The notes: generated by a model from the sequence alone, not told the origin. A stretch of 64,000 bases of DNA from Neisseria yangbaofengii (GCF_014898075.1 NZ_CP062976.1:1612001-1676000), one strand, 5' to 3'; counted from the first letter of the stretch, positions 8,795 through 17,364 are shown. Translations and numbers: made by a program.

Positions 8795-10420
8795 TCACAA
8801 AGTTTCAAACGCCACGCCGGCATCTTCGCATTGCAAAGCCGCATTGGTTTTCAATGCATCATCACCGTTGAACACGCGGTCGAGCGCAAAGATTTTTTGC
8901 GGGGATTGCGCCAAACATTGCAGCAGCAAGCCATCACTGAACGTTTCTAAAAACAAAGCCGTTTTACGTGTGCCGGCCACATTATCCAGCCATACCATGC
9001 CGTCTGAAAAAATCATCGGATCAGTGAGCCGGAAACCCAAACGCAAGGCCAGCTCATAAGCCATATGCCCGGCAGAAGCCTCTTCAGCCACCACGTTTTG
9101 GAACATTTCCAGTTGAGCCGTCAACCCTGCTTCGTCCAGCTTAAGGGGGTTACGCCATTGTTTAAAATGGCTTTCCGCCAGTTTGAATACCTTAAACCCC
9201 GTATCTACTGTTTGCCCGTCTTTCAGACTGCCTGAAATCTGCGCCCCAGCACGGCGGATGCGTTCTTTGGCGATTTCGGCGATGTTGGCAAACCCTGCTT
9301 TGCGTGCTTCAGATTTTTCATCGGTTTCTTCGGGCAATTGCACGCAGATATAGCGGCGGTTACCGCCGTCTTCGGCATTCAGTTGCATCACAGCGTGAGC
9401 GGTTGTGCCGCTGCCTGAAAAAAAGTCTAAAACAATACTGTCTAAATCTGTACTTAGTTTCAAAATTCTATCCAATAAACGAACTGGTTTAGGTGTCTCA
9501 AAAGGAGGAGTTTCAAACAAATCACGAATATTTTTTGCAGCCTCTTGATTATCACCAACATCTTCTCTAAACCAAATGGTAGAAGGCGTTATACCTTGTT
9601 TAACTTCATGTAAAAACTTCTTAATCGCTGGAACATTATTACCGTTACTACCAAACCAAACACGATTATCCGCTAATAATTTTTCAAAATTTTCTCTTGA
9701 TGTTCTCCAGCTTCTACTAGGCGGCGGATTAACAATCCTTCCCGATGGAGTAGTAATGGGGAAATCATAATTTGCAGAATAAGTTTTTACCGAAAAATCA
9801 CTGGCCTTCCAATTTCCCCGAGGATCATTATCAGGATTAGAATATCTGGCATTTTGTTCTTTGGTACGTTCTAATAAATTTGGTCTCCAATTATCCTTAT
9901 TTTTTGCAAAGCATAAAATATAATCGTGCATTGTAGAGAACCATTTAGCATCATTTTGCGGGCTATACTTTTTCTGCCAAATAACATCGGCCACAAAATT
10001 CTCCGCCCCAAACACCTCATCGCACAACAGCTTCAACTGCGCCTGTTCATTATCATCAATCGAGATAAAAATCACACCGTCTTCACGCAACAGGGTTTTG
10101 GCCAAATGCAGGCGCGGCAGCATCATGTTGAGCCAGTTGCTGTGATAATGGCCGTTTTCTTTGCTGTTTTTACGGAACGCGCCTTGAAACACGCCGTCGC
10201 GTTTGAGATAGCCCGCTTCGTCTTTGTCGCCAACCCGTTTGGCGTATTCTTCGCGGGTTTCGGAAAATTTGTCGGGGTAAATAAACGAATCGCTGCCGGT
10301 GTTGTACGGCGGGTCGATGTAAATCATCTTCACACTGCCGGCATAGGCTTTTTGCAGGATTTTTAAGGCTTCCATATTTTCCGCTTCGATAAACACGTTT
10401 TGTGTGTCGTCGAAATCCAT
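8795..10420 (-). CDS. mod: Type III DNA methyltransferase Mod, missing its frameshifted N-terminus
   Basis: An N6-adenine methyltransferase of the beta class. The catalytic motif IV DPPYNTGSD (residue about 36) comes before the SAM-binding FSGSGTT (about 335), with the target recognition domain between. The TRD DNA (about 9430-9960) is clearly more AT-rich than its flanks and has no uptake sequences, which suggests it was swapped in. The ORF opens at MDFDDTQNVFIEAENMEALK, which in homologues lies about 80-100 residues into Mod. The missing start is next door in another frame (10428-10664). Inference: off or broken as sequenced. Confidence 0.88.
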   Translation of the reverse strand: MDFDDTQNVFIEAENMEALKILQKAYAGSVKMIYIDPPYNTGSDSFIYPDKFSETREEYAKRVGDKDEAGYLKRDGVFQGAFRKNSKENGHYHSNWLNMMLPRLHLAKTLLREDGVIFISIDDNEQAQLKLLCDEVFGAENFVADVIWQKKYSPQNDAKWFSTMHDYILCFAKNKDNWRPNLLERTKEQNARYSNPDNDPRGNWKASDFSVKTYSANYDFPITTPSGRIVNPPPSRSWRTSRENFEKLLADNRVWFGSNGNNVPAIKKFLHEVKQGITPSTIWFREDVGDNQEAAKNIRDLFETPPFETPKPVRLLDRILKLSTDLDSIVLDFFSGSGTTAHAVMQLNAEDGGNRRYICVQLPEETDEKSEARKAGFANIAEIAKERIRRAGAQISGSLKDGQTVDTGFKVFKLAESHFKQWRNPLKLDEAGLTAQLEMFQNVVAEEASAGHMAYELALRLGFRLTDPMIFSDGMVWLDNVAGTRKTALFLETFSDGLLLQCLAQSPQKIFALDRVFNGDDALKTNAALQCEDAGVAFETL

Positions 10421-10427
10421 GCTTTCG

Positions 10428-10664
10428 CTTTGGGCACGGAATCAGGGTATTGAATGTGGGCGATTGCAGCGCACGGTAGGCGGCGGTTTTACCCGCCCAA
10501 TTGAGTTGGTAGCGTTCGCTTCCGGCACAAAGATTGTCTTCGCCGAAAATCAGTTTGAGCTTTTGCCAGTCGATTTGGTTTTCGCAAAATACTTCGGGGA
10601 AAAGGGATTTGAATTGTTGGAGGCGGTCGGATAAAAAGCTGTCGGAATCATGGTTCGGCAGCGT
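10428..10664 (-). pseudogene. mod: Out-of-frame N-terminal segment of mod
   Basis: The minus strand here encodes about 79 residues typical of Mod N-termini (LQQFKSLFPEVFCEN, ERYQLNWAGKTAAYRALQ, SPTFNTLIPCP). The frame is one base off from the main mod ORF. Removing one base in the CCCAAAGC stretch near 10430 would give PCPSESMDFDDTQN and restore it. Upstream it runs into a G11 tract, and no ATG, GTG or TTG leads into this frame for any tract length. The 5' end of mod therefore looks damaged twice. Confidence 0.75.
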
Positions 10665-10666
10665 TA

Positions 10667-10677
10667 CCCCCCCCCCC
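10667..10677 (-). repeat. G11 homopolymer tract before mod (C11 on plus strand)
   Basis: Eleven C on the plus strand, reading as G11 at the 5' edge of the mod coding region on the minus strand. Poly-G tracts of this length are classic slippage sites for phase variation in Neisseria. A possible ribosome site and ATG (AAGGAAAAATAATTATG) lies about 30 bases upstream but meets TAA after four codons. Confidence 0.8.
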
Positions 10678-10734
10678 GAATTTTTTTATTAACTTATTGA
10701 TTATTCATAATTATTTTTCCTTTTTTACTTTCCA

Positions 10735-10775
10735 AAGGCCGTCTGAAAATCATACTGAAATTTTCAGACGGCCTA
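10735..10775 (-). terminator. DUS-pair terminator after era
   Basis: AAGGCCGTCTGAAAAT and its complement, six bases after the era stop. It ends the rnc-DUF2489-era operon. Confidence 0.8.
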
Positions 10776-10781
10776 TCAATC

Positions 10782-11711
10782 CTACAAACCCAATTCCCGC
10801 AAGAAGCGGATATCGTCCGCCCAGCCTGATTTCACTTTCACCCACACCTTTAAGAATACTTTGGTATCAAACAGTTTTTCCATGTCCAAACGGGCTTCGG
10901 TCGAAATTTTCTTGAGTCGCTCGCCGCCTTTGCCGATGAGAATGGCTTTTTGACTGTCTTTATCCACTAAAACGGCGATGTAGATACGGAAAAGGCCGCT
11001 TTCTTCTTCCTCGAATTGCTCCACTTCCACATTCATGGCGTAAGGCAATTCTTCGCCCAAATAGCGGAACAATTTTTCGCGCACGATTTCCATGGCCAAG
11101 AAGCGGCCGGATTTGTCGGTAACCATGTCTTCCGGATACATGGGCACGCTTTCGGGCAGGTAGGGTTTGAGCTGCTCTAACAAATTGGCAATGCGCAAAC
11201 CGTGCTTCGCGCTGACGGCTTCGTACCCGGCAAATTCAAATTCGGCTTTCACTTCGTTGACAAAGGCTTCCAGCGCATATTTATCTTTGGCCTTGTCTTT
11301 ATCGATTTTATTCACTACCAGCAACACAGGCGTGTGTTTCGGCAGTTGTTTCAACACCACGCGGTCGGCATCGGTAAAGCGCATGGCTTCCACCGCAAAA
11401 ACCACCGCATCGACACCGCTCAAGGCCTCGGTTACGTTTTGGTTCAAACGGTCATTTAAGGCATTGCGGTGATTGACTTGGAAACCGGGGGTATCAACGA
11501 ACACAAATTGCGCGGTGTCGTCGGTGTAGATGCCGGTTACGCGGTTGCGTGTGGTTTGGGCTTTTTTACTGGTAATGCTGATTTTTTGACCGATTAAGTG
11601 GTTCATCAACGTGGATTTACCCACATTCGGGCGGCCGACAATGGCCACGAAGCCGCAGCGGTAGCCTTCGCTGCGCTGGGATTCGTTGTTTAAGAAGGTT
11701 TCGATGTCCAT
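10782..11711 (-). CDS. era: GTPase Era (30S ribosome assembly)
   Basis: A small-subunit assembly GTPase that binds the 3' end of 16S rRNA. G1 is GRPNVGKST, G3 VFVDTPGF, G4 NKID, and a C-terminal KH domain holds AILIGKGGERLKKI. The ATG at 11711 (MDIETFLN) is preferred over an ORF start 39 bases upstream, because the upstream segment lies in an uptake-sequence hairpin; AAAGAAAAC precedes the chosen start. That gives 309 residues, near the usual 300. It is the last gene after rnc and a DUF2489 gene. Confidence 0.95.
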   Translation of the reverse strand: MDIETFLNNESQRSEGYRCGFVAIVGRPNVGKSTLMNHLIGQKISITSKKAQTTRNRVTGIYTDDTAQFVFVDTPGFQVNHRNALNDRLNQNVTEALSGVDAVVFAVEAMRFTDADRVVLKQLPKHTPVLLVVNKIDKDKAKDKYALEAFVNEVKAEFEFAGYEAVSAKHGLRIANLLEQLKPYLPESVPMYPEDMVTDKSGRFLAMEIVREKLFRYLGEELPYAMNVEVEQFEEEESGLFRIYIAVLVDKDSQKAILIGKGGERLKKISTEARLDMEKLFDTKVFLKVWVKVKSGWADDIRFLRELGL

Positions 11712-11731
11712 GTTTTCTTTCGATTTTTTTG

Positions 11732-11770
11732 TTTTCAGACGGCCTATCATGAAAACAGGCCGTCTGAAAA
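11732..11770. repeat. Inverted DUS pair between DUF2489 gene and era
   Basis: TTTTCAGACGGCCT and its complement around a short loop, with a third uptake sequence at 11791. The hairpin sits inside the rnc-era operon and could cause partial termination before era. Confidence 0.7.
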
Positions 11771-11823
11771 TATTGGTTGGTTTTGAAATAAAGGCCGTCT
11801 GAAAACAAAACAGCTTTAAATCA

Positions 11824-12270
11824 TTAATTTACCTGCTGTGGCAACCACGCTTGCACAGCTTGGCGCATATTTACGGCTTCGGCGACAATTTCAGCCTCCA
11901 ACTCGGCTTCGCTGCTTTCGCGGATTAGGTCCAACTTCATGCGCTCGTTGCGCTTGAGTTGTCGGCGTTCGGCCAAAATCGGCATATCGGCCACCACATC
12001 ATGCAGCTTGTTCATGGCCGGATATTTACCGAAATCAAATCCGGCAGATTCGATTAAGGGCTTCAGCCGCAACACGCCTTCGGATAAATTGCACTGTCCT
12101 TGCGCCATCGCCATGGCAATCAAATCTATGCTTTGTGCGAGTTTGCGGCGGCGATCGTCTCGGGCTTGTCCGGCCCGTTGCTTTTGGCGGTACACTTTCA
12201 GCCACAAATAAGCGGTATATGCAGCCATGGCTACAATCACCAATATGCCCGTCATCATCAGAAATTTCAT
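11824..12270 (-). CDS. DUF2489 family membrane-anchored protein
   Basis: 148 residues: one N-terminal membrane helix (ILVIVAMAAYTAYLWLKVY), then a charged helical domain (RRRKLAQSIDLIAMAMAQGQCNLSEG) typical of DUF2489, a family without a known function. It starts 12 bases after the rnc stop and precedes era. The pairing with two RNA-processing genes may only reflect shared transcription. Family assignment is from recognition of the domain pattern. Confidence 0.75.
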   Translation of the reverse strand: MKFLMMTGILVIVAMAAYTAYLWLKVYRQKQRAGQARDDRRRKLAQSIDLIAMAMAQGQCNLSEGVLRLKPLIESAGFDFGKYPAMNKLHDVVADMPILAERRQLKRNERMKLDLIRESSEAELEAEIVAEAVNMRQAVQAWLPQQVN

Positions 12271-12282
12271 ACGGCTCCGCCC

Positions 12283-12999
12283 TTATTTTTTACGCTTCAT
12301 CGGGAATTTTTGTTCCAGCCATTTCAAGGCATCGGCGGCAGCTTCCTGTTCGGCGGCCTTACGGCTGGCACCTTGGGCTTTGCAGATGAAACCGAGTTCG
12401 CCTAAATCGCAGGAAATCACAAATTGGCTGTCGTTGGCCGTGCCGATTTGCTCTTCGATGCGGTATTTCGGCAAGGCTAAGCGGCGGGCTTGCAGGGCTT
12501 CTTGCAGCGTGGTTTTGTTGTCTTTGCCCTGATTTTTGAAATCGACCGATTTCACGCGGCTGGCAAACAAATGGCACACAACTTTTTCCGCCGTGGCAAA
12601 ATCGGCATCAAAGCTTACGGCGGCGAACATGGCTTCCATGGCATCGGCCAAGATGGAAGGCCGTCTGAAACCGCCGCTTTTGAGCTCGCCTATGCCCAAG
12701 TACAAGCCGTCACCGACATTCATTTCCAAGGCGATTTCGGCCAACACGCCTTCGTTCACCAAGTTGGCACGCAAGCGCGACAACTCTCCTTCAGTCAATT
12801 TCGGGAAGGCATCAAACAACATTTTGGCGATGGTGTAATTCAAAATCGCATCGCCGACAAACTCCAACCGCTCATTGTGTTTCGCGCTGAAACTGCGGTG
12901 GGTCAAGGCTTGCTGCAATAATTCGATACGGCTGAACGCATAACCCAGATGCTGCTGGATTCTTTGGTGCGCCTGCTGCTTCAATACATCGGATTTCAT
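12283..12999 (-). CDS. rnc: Ribonuclease III
   Basis: Cleaves double-stranded RNA in rRNA maturation and mRNA decay. The signature NERLEFVGDAILNYTIAKML carries the acidic metal ligands; the second acidic site is ILADAMEAMFA. The C-terminal dsRNA-binding domain spans about residues 155-230 (TTLQEALQARRLALPKYRIEE to ASRKAAEQEAAADAL). 238 residues, full length. It heads the rnc-DUF2489-era operon. The Correia repeats in the window are the kind of hairpin this enzyme is known to cut in Neisseria. Confidence 0.95.
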   Translation of the reverse strand: MKSDVLKQQAHQRIQQHLGYAFSRIELLQQALTHRSFSAKHNERLEFVGDAILNYTIAKMLFDAFPKLTEGELSRLRANLVNEGVLAEIALEMNVGDGLYLGIGELKSGGFRRPSILADAMEAMFAAVSFDADFATAEKVVCHLFASRVKSVDFKNQGKDNKTTLQEALQARRLALPKYRIEEQIGTANDSQFVISCDLGELGFICKAQGASRKAAEQEAAADALKWLEQKFPMKRKK

Positions 13000-13186
13000 C
13001 GGTTTCCTTTATGCGCAGCCCGAACGGGTTTCCATACTCTGCTAAAAATATGCAAACACTTTAAGGCTGATTGGTTTTCAAACCGCCTATTGTAACATTA
13101 ATCCCCGCATTTCATGGGCGATAGCAAGTGCGAAAAACAGCCGAATCGTGTAAAATCCCCTCCATATCATTGAGAAGCCGAGCCTT

Positions 13187-13510
13187 ATGAATATTTTTGC
13201 CCAAGCCCTGCAAACCGCGCTCGAGCGCTGCATCGCCACCAAAACCGTGACCGAAGAAGGTCGAGCCGTGGGCTTTTTATACCGTGAACAACCGGTTTTT
13301 GAAAACGACAGCGGCTGGCGTTTCTTCACCGGCGAGGAAAGCGACGAATACGCCGACAATCCGGATAATTTCACCGTGTGCAGCATGTCGGACATCACCA
13401 AAAACAACCCCGACATCGCTCCCCTGCTCGCCCGGCCGCAAGGCAGCGCATGGGAATTGAACGAAGACGGCGAATTTCAAGCCGTTGCCGATTGGCAGCC
13501 CAAAGACTAA
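13187..13510 (+). CDS. DUF2185 family protein
   Basis: 107 residues with the DUF2185 pattern: a catch-up strand [17 protein letters not shown], then [22 protein letters not shown]. Some members of this group have been proposed as immunity proteins, but no toxin is near, so the role is unknown. It lies upstream of ribH, separated by an inverted uptake-sequence pair. Start at 13187 follows GAGAAGCCGAGCCTT. Confidence 0.7.
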   Translation: MNIFAQALQTALERCIATKTVTEEGRAVGFLYREQPVFENDSGWRFFTGEESDEYADNPDNFTVCSMSDITKNNPDIAPLLARPQGSAWELNEDGEFQAVADWQPKD

Positions 13511-13513
13511 TTG

Positions 13514-13548
13514 TTCAGACGGCCTCACCATCATGCCGTCTGAAACCA
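13514..13548. repeat. Inverted DUS pair before ribH
   Basis: TTCAGACGGCCTC and ATGCCGTCTGAAAC face each other, one of AG and one of AT dialect. It is a weak terminator candidate because no T run follows. Confidence 0.6.
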
Positions 13549-13565
13549 CTTTTAAAGGATTAAAC

Positions 13566-14051
13566 ATGAACATCATCGAACCCGTTTTAGACGGCAAACA
13601 ACTGCGCATCGGTATCGTGCAAGCGCGTTTCACCAACGAAATCGGCGGCGAAATGCTGAAAGTCTGCTGCCGCACGCTGCAAGAATTGGGCGTGGCCGAC
13701 GACAACATCACTATCGCCACCGTACCCGGTGCGCTGGAAGTACCGGTTGCCTTGATGAACCTTGCTTCATCCGAGCAATTCGATGCTCTGATTGCCATCG
13801 GTGTGGTAATTCGCGGCGAAACCTACCATTTTGAATTGGTGTCGAACGAATCCGGTTCCGGCGTGACCCGCGTCGGCTTGGATTACAACATCCCGATTGC
13901 CAACGCCATCCTCACCACGGAAAACGACGAACAAGCCGTTGCCCGCATTGAAGAAAAAGCCTCCGATGCCGCCAAAGTCGCCGTGGAAATGGCCAACTTG
14001 GTGAACCGTTTGCTCGAAAACCAATTCGACGCAGAAGAAGACGAAGAATAA
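13566..14051 (+). CDS. ribH: 6,7-dimethyl-8-ribityllumazine synthase
   Basis: Joins the pyrimidine intermediate and dihydroxybutanone phosphate in riboflavin synthesis. 161 residues, normal. Recognisable segments are [18 protein letters not shown], the substrate loop [12 protein letters not shown], and [20 protein letters not shown] with the catalytic histidine. The ATG at 13566 ([10 protein letters not shown], preceded by AAAGGATTAAAC) is chosen over an in-frame ATG 81 bases upstream that lies within the previous gene and hairpin. Followed by nusB, a common pairing. ribA is at 45.4 kb. Confidence 0.96.
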   Translation: MNIIEPVLDGKQLRIGIVQARFTNEIGGEMLKVCCRTLQELGVADDNITIATVPGALEVPVALMNLASSEQFDALIAIGVVIRGETYHFELVSNESGSGVTRVGLDYNIPIANAILTTENDEQAVARIEEKASDAAKVAVEMANLVNRLLENQFDAEEDEE

Positions 14052-14062
14052 TCTGACGCTTT

Positions 14063-14102
14063 GTTTCAGACGGCCTGTCACGGATAAGGCCGTCTGAAAC
14101 CT
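14063..14102. repeat. Inverted DUS pair between ribH and nusB
   Basis: TTTCAGACGGCCTGT and AAGGCCGTCTGAAACC around a 10-base loop. There is no long T run, so readthrough to nusB is likely. Confidence 0.65.
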
Positions 14103-14118
14103 TTTATAAGGACCTCCC

Positions 14119-14544
14119 ATGAAAACACCACGCCGCCGCGCCCGCGAGCTTGCGGTACAAGCGCTGTACCAATCCAACATCAACAACACCGCCGCCCCGG
14201 AAGTGGCCAAAAACATTCAAGACCTGCCCGAGTTTGAAAAAGCAGACCAAGAATTGTTTACCAAATTATTCTTCGGCACCAAAACCAACGCCGCCGGATA
14301 CATGGAACTCATCCGCCCGCTGCTCGACCGCGACGAGAAGGACTTAAGCCCGATCGAACGCGCCGTATTGCTGATGGCCTGCCACGAATTATCCGCCATG
14401 CCGGAAACACCGTATCCGGTCATCATCAACGAAGCGATTGAAGTGACCAAAACCTTCGGCGGCACCGACGGCCACAAATTCGTCAACGGCATCCTCGACC
14501 GCTTGGCCGCGCAATTGCGTCCGGATGACCCGAAACGCGGTTGA
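14119..14544 (+). CDS. nusB: Transcription antitermination protein NusB
   Basis: 141-residue all-helical protein that, with NusE (S10), binds boxA of rRNA operons. It shows the arginine-rich N-terminus (RRRARELAVQALYQ) and the C-terminal segment VIINEAIEVTKTFGGTDGHKFVNGILDRLA typical of NusB. The ATG at 14119 has AAGGACCTCCC upstream. It follows ribH, the standard ribH-nusB order. Confidence 0.95.
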   Translation: MKTPRRRARELAVQALYQSNINNTAAPEVAKNIQDLPEFEKADQELFTKLFFGTKTNAAGYMELIRPLLDRDEKDLSPIERAVLLMACHELSAMPETPYPVIINEAIEVTKTFGGTDGHKFVNGILDRLAAQLRPDDPKRG

Positions 14545-14559
14545 TTGTTTGGTAGAAAA

Positions 14560-14594
14560 AAATGCCGTCTGAAAATTTTCAGACGGCATTTTTG
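14560..14594. terminator. Bidirectional DUS-pair terminator between nusB and pyrC
   Basis: ATGCCGTCTGAAAAT and its complement with A and T runs on both sides, between converging genes. Confidence 0.85.
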
Positions 14595-14606
14595 TTTACA
14601 TATCTA

Positions 14607-15641
14607 TTAATATTGCACCGACCAAGCCACGGTTTGGCCTGCCCGCATCGGCACCAATGCTTCATCACCGTAAGGCACATTTGCAGGAACAGTCTGCGCT
14701 TGTTTTACCAAGGTAATGGTACGGTTGTTTTCCGGCAAACCGTAAAAACGTGCGCCGTTTTTAGATGCGAAGGCTTCGAGTTTGTCGAGTGCGCCGGCGT
14801 TTTCAAATACCTCGGCGTAAAGCTCGATGGCGGTCATGGCACTGAACATACCGGCGCAACCGCAGGCATTTTCTTTGGCAGACTTGGCGTGTGGCGCAGA
14901 ATCGGTGCCCAAGAAGAATTTATGTGCTTTATCGCCGGTAACGGCGGCTACCAAGGCTTGGCGGTGGGTTTCGCGTTTTAACACCGGCAGGCAGAAATGA
15001 TGCGGATGCACGCCGCCGACCAGCAAATCGTTGCGGTTGAGCAGTAAATGTTGCGGGGTCACGCTGGCAGCCACGTTGTCACCTGCTTCCAGCACCAAGC
15101 GGGCGGCATCGGCTGTGGTGATGTGTTCAAACACTACTTTCAAATCGGGAACCTGCTGCAAAACCGGCTTCATCACACGTTCGATAAAAGCGGCTTCACG
15201 GTCAAAAATATCGATTTCGGCATCGGTAACTTCGCCATGCACCAAGAAACGCATGTCTTGCGCCGCCATTTCCTGCAACACGGGAATCAGTTTGAACAAA
15301 TCGGTCACGCCGGAATCGGAATTGGTGGTGGCGCCGGCCGGATACAGTTTGAAGGCCACAATGCCGGCGGCTTTGGCTTCGCGCACCAATTCGGGCGTGG
15401 ATTTGTCGGTAAGATACAGCGTCATCAACGGCTCGAAGGTGCTGTCTTCAGGCAAGGCATCCAGAATGCGCTGTTTATACGCCAAAGCATCGGCCACGCT
15501 GACCACCGGCGGCTTCAGGTTGGGCATAATCACGGCTCGCCCCATTTGGCGGGCGGTGTAAGGGGCAACGGCTTTGAGCGCATCACCGTCACGCAGGTGC
15601 AAATGCATGTCGTCCGGCTGGATAATGGTCAAGGTTTGCAT
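14607..15641 (-). CDS. pyrC: Dihydroorotase, class II
   Basis: 344 residues. Closes carbamoyl aspartate to dihydroorotate in pyrimidine synthesis. Metal ligands are in [10 protein letters not shown] near the N-terminus. The carboxylated lysine is in [14 protein letters not shown]. Later metal ligands are in FLVHGEV and FEHITTADA, and the aspartate in FLGTDSAPH. The length and motifs fit the bacterial class II enzyme, which acts without an ATCase partner. It is monocistronic between two DUS hairpins. Confidence 0.96.
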   Translation of the reverse strand: MQTLTIIQPDDMHLHLRDGDALKAVAPYTARQMGRAVIMPNLKPPVVSVADALAYKQRILDALPEDSTFEPLMTLYLTDKSTPELVREAKAAGIVAFKLYPAGATTNSDSGVTDLFKLIPVLQEMAAQDMRFLVHGEVTDAEIDIFDREAAFIERVMKPVLQQVPDLKVVFEHITTADAARLVLEAGDNVAASVTPQHLLLNRNDLLVGGVHPHHFCLPVLKRETHRQALVAAVTGDKAHKFFLGTDSAPHAKSAKENACGCAGMFSAMTAIELYAEVFENAGALDKLEAFASKNGARFYGLPENNRTITLVKQAQTVPANVPYGDEALVPMRAGQTVAWSVQY

Positions 15642-15664
15642 GGTGGTTTCCTTTTGTTTTTACA

Positions 15665-15700
15665 GTTTCAGACGGCCTTTTGTTCAGGCCGTCTGAAAAT
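15665..15700. repeat. Inverted DUS pair upstream of pyrC
   Basis: TTTCAGACGGCCTTTTG and AGGCCGTCTGAAAAT form a hairpin in the pyrC leader region. It may be an old terminator of a transcript from the right. Confidence 0.6.
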
Positions 15701-15751
15701 CGATTTGTTTGGTTCGATACAGGTTTGGAATGATAAATCTGACGGGTAAAA

Positions 15752-15857
15752 TATAGTAAATCCACTTTAAAATAGTACGGCGTTGGTTCGCCTAGCCGTA
15801 TTATCTATACTGTCTTCGGCCCGCCGCCTTGTCCTATTTTAAAGTGAATCCACTATA
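15752..15857. repeat. Correia-type repeat (CREE-like), copy B
   Basis: 106 bp in the opposite orientation to copy A: TATAGTAAATCCACTTTAAA at the left, a core with ACGGCGTTGGTTCGCCTAGC and GCCCGCCGCCTTGTCC, and AAAGTGAATCCACTATA at the right. It marks the 3' edge of the decayed lipoprotein gene at 15859-16364 and may have cut off its end. Confidence 0.8.
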
Positions 15858-15858
15858 T

Positions 15859-16364
15859 AACGCAGCTTGCGCGGGCAATTGCTCCGGATGACGAAGTATC
15901 GGCCTTCAACGCCCGTTCCGGGGCTGCCTGATTCACGCCACGCATAAGAAAACTGACGGAAGGGAAACGGCGATTGGGTGGATTTTCCGGAACGCAATTC
16001 ATGGCTTAAGCCTTGCGGCGCTTGCCCGGCCAATTGCATGAATTGTTGGCGAACCATGTTTTCACCGACTTTTTCGGTTTTGCTACTGTAGCTTTCCGGC
16101 GCAAGACTGAAATAATGGGCCGCTTGGTTTTTCTCAAGTTCCATCATGCCGAAAGGCAGTTTTTTACATCGTCTCCGGTCATGGCTTGCGCATTTTATGT
16201 GCCTGCCCGCGCTGTCACTTGGGCCGGTTCACCGCGCAGCGCCACATATGATTCGTTAAAAAGCCTTACGGCCTCTTGCGCCCGCTCTTCTTTTGCTTGG
16301 GAGACAATTCTTCGCCGCCGCAGGCGGCCAACATCAACAACGCTGCACACAACAAGGTTTCTAC
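15859..16364 (-). pseudogene. Decayed lipoprotein gene, 3' end cut by a Correia repeat
   Basis: The minus strand from 16364 reads a lipoprotein signal (ALLMLAACGGEELSPKQ, lipobox LAAC) with no valid start codon. It then passes through at least two frame changes: EERAQEAVRLFNESYVAL in one frame, then MMELEKNQAAHYFSLAPESYSSK to GTGVEGRYFVIRSN in another. Stops interrupt the middle. The final frame runs into CREE copy B. It starts directly after the tusA stop, so it was probably the second gene of that operon. The family is not recognised. Confidence 0.6.
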
Positions 16365-16376
16365 ATTTCGGACGGC

Positions 16377-16598
16377 TTATTTATGTCTGATCACTAAGGT
16401 AAACACACCTTCGTTTTCAGTCGATTCCAATAAAACATGGCCGGTCTGGCGGCAGAAAGCTTCAAAATCGCCCGGGGCTCCCTGATCGGTGGCCAATACG
16501 GTTAACACTTCACCGGTTTGCATTTGCGCCAAGGCTTTTTTGGCGCGCAAAATCGGCATCGGGCATTTCAAGCCGGTTACGTCTAAGGTTTGTCTCAT
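16377..16598 (-). CDS. tusA: TusA-family sulfur carrier protein
   Basis: 73 residues with the family signature DVTGLKCPMPILRAKKAL; the cysteine in CPMP carries the persulfide. In E. coli TusA relays sulfur from IscS to tRNA thiolation and other sinks. Which paralogue role applies here cannot be told from sequence. The downstream partner on the same strand is a broken lipoprotein gene. Confidence 0.85.
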   Translation of the reverse strand: MRQTLDVTGLKCPMPILRAKKALAQMQTGEVLTVLATDQGAPGDFEAFCRQTGHVLLESTENEGVFTLVIRHK

Positions 16599-16707
16599 GA
16601 TGGTTTGCGTTTAATCTGGTTAAATATTAGGTTAATTATACCTGACTTGCTTGCACCTGCGCTTTTGAAACCCTAAAATGCAGAATATTTTCATCACGGA
16701 GAGTGTT

Positions 16708-17319
16708 ATGCGCCGCCTCAGTTTGCTGGTTATGGCTTTAGCCGCCGCTTCCGCTTTTGCCCTGCCCAAAAGCGATAAAGACAGCTTGGTCAACAGCCGT
16801 TATCAAGAAAGCGCCGAAGAAAAAGCCGCCCGGGAATTTAAAGAAGCCGAAACCGATTTGCCTGCCCTGCCGGATACTAAATCAGGTGGTTGGTTTGATA
16901 TTTATGTCAGCGAAACCTACGCCAAGCAGCCGAAAATTTTATTGGACAGCCTACAAATCATGCCTTCGCCCGACACCAGCATCCGCTATATTTTGAACAC
17001 ACAATCTTCGCAAGGTTACGATAACCTGACCGCCGAAGGTATTTTCTGCGCCCGCTCCAGCTTCAATTATGGCGGTGACAAACGCTCTTCATATAAAGTG
17101 TTCGGCTATGGCGATCCGGTGAACAACCGCTGGATTAAACCACGCAATACCGAATGGAAGCCGATGGGCGGTACAATGAACCGCACTGATGAATTGCGCA
17201 GCGTGCTTTATAACGCATTCTGTGTCGATGGTGCGCCGGATACAGTAGAAGGTTTGATTGAACGCTTGCGACAGCGCGCCGGCCGCCACAAACCAAGTTT
17301 GGCCAATACCGATAAATAA
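16708..17319 (+). CDS. CNP1-like family secreted protein
   Basis: About 203 residues with a Sec signal peptide (MRRLSLLVMALAAASAFA). The body matches the CNP1-like family pattern: DSLQIMPSPDTSIRYILNTQSSQGYDNLTAEGIFCARSS, then VFGYGD and the W-K-P segment before a C-terminal FCVDG. The two cysteines (GIFCA, AFCVD) probably form a disulfide. The start at 16708 has ACGGAGAGTGTT before it and gives a proper signal peptide, so it is preferred to an ATG 30 bases upstream. Family function is unknown. Confidence 0.75.
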   Translation: MRRLSLLVMALAAASAFALPKSDKDSLVNSRYQESAEEKAAREFKEAETDLPALPDTKSGGWFDIYVSETYAKQPKILLDSLQIMPSPDTSIRYILNTQSSQGYDNLTAEGIFCARSSFNYGGDKRSSYKVFGYGDPVNNRWIKPRNTEWKPMGGTMNRTDELRSVLYNAFCVDGAPDTVEGLIERLRQRAGRHKPSLANTDK

Positions 17320-17325
17320 AATCAA

Positions 17326-17364
17326 ACAGGCCGTCTGAAAGATTTCTACTTTCAGACGGCCTGT
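17326..17364 (+). terminator. DUS-pair terminator after the CNP1-like gene
   Basis: ACAGGCCGTCTGAAAG and its complement form a 16-bp stem. A third uptake sequence follows at 17377. Confidence 0.8.

Noticed and set aside
10404-10634. Plus-strand ORF of 76 codons
   Set aside because: Shadow of the out-of-frame mod N-terminus on the other strand, which shows clear Mod similarity.
13187-13510. Toxin-immunity pair based on DUF2185
   Set aside because: No toxin-like gene or repeat cassette is near; the neighbours are rnc and ribH.
13485-13565. N-terminal extension of ribH
   Set aside because: Lies within the end of the DUF2185 gene and an uptake-sequence hairpin; no ribH homology before MNIIEP.
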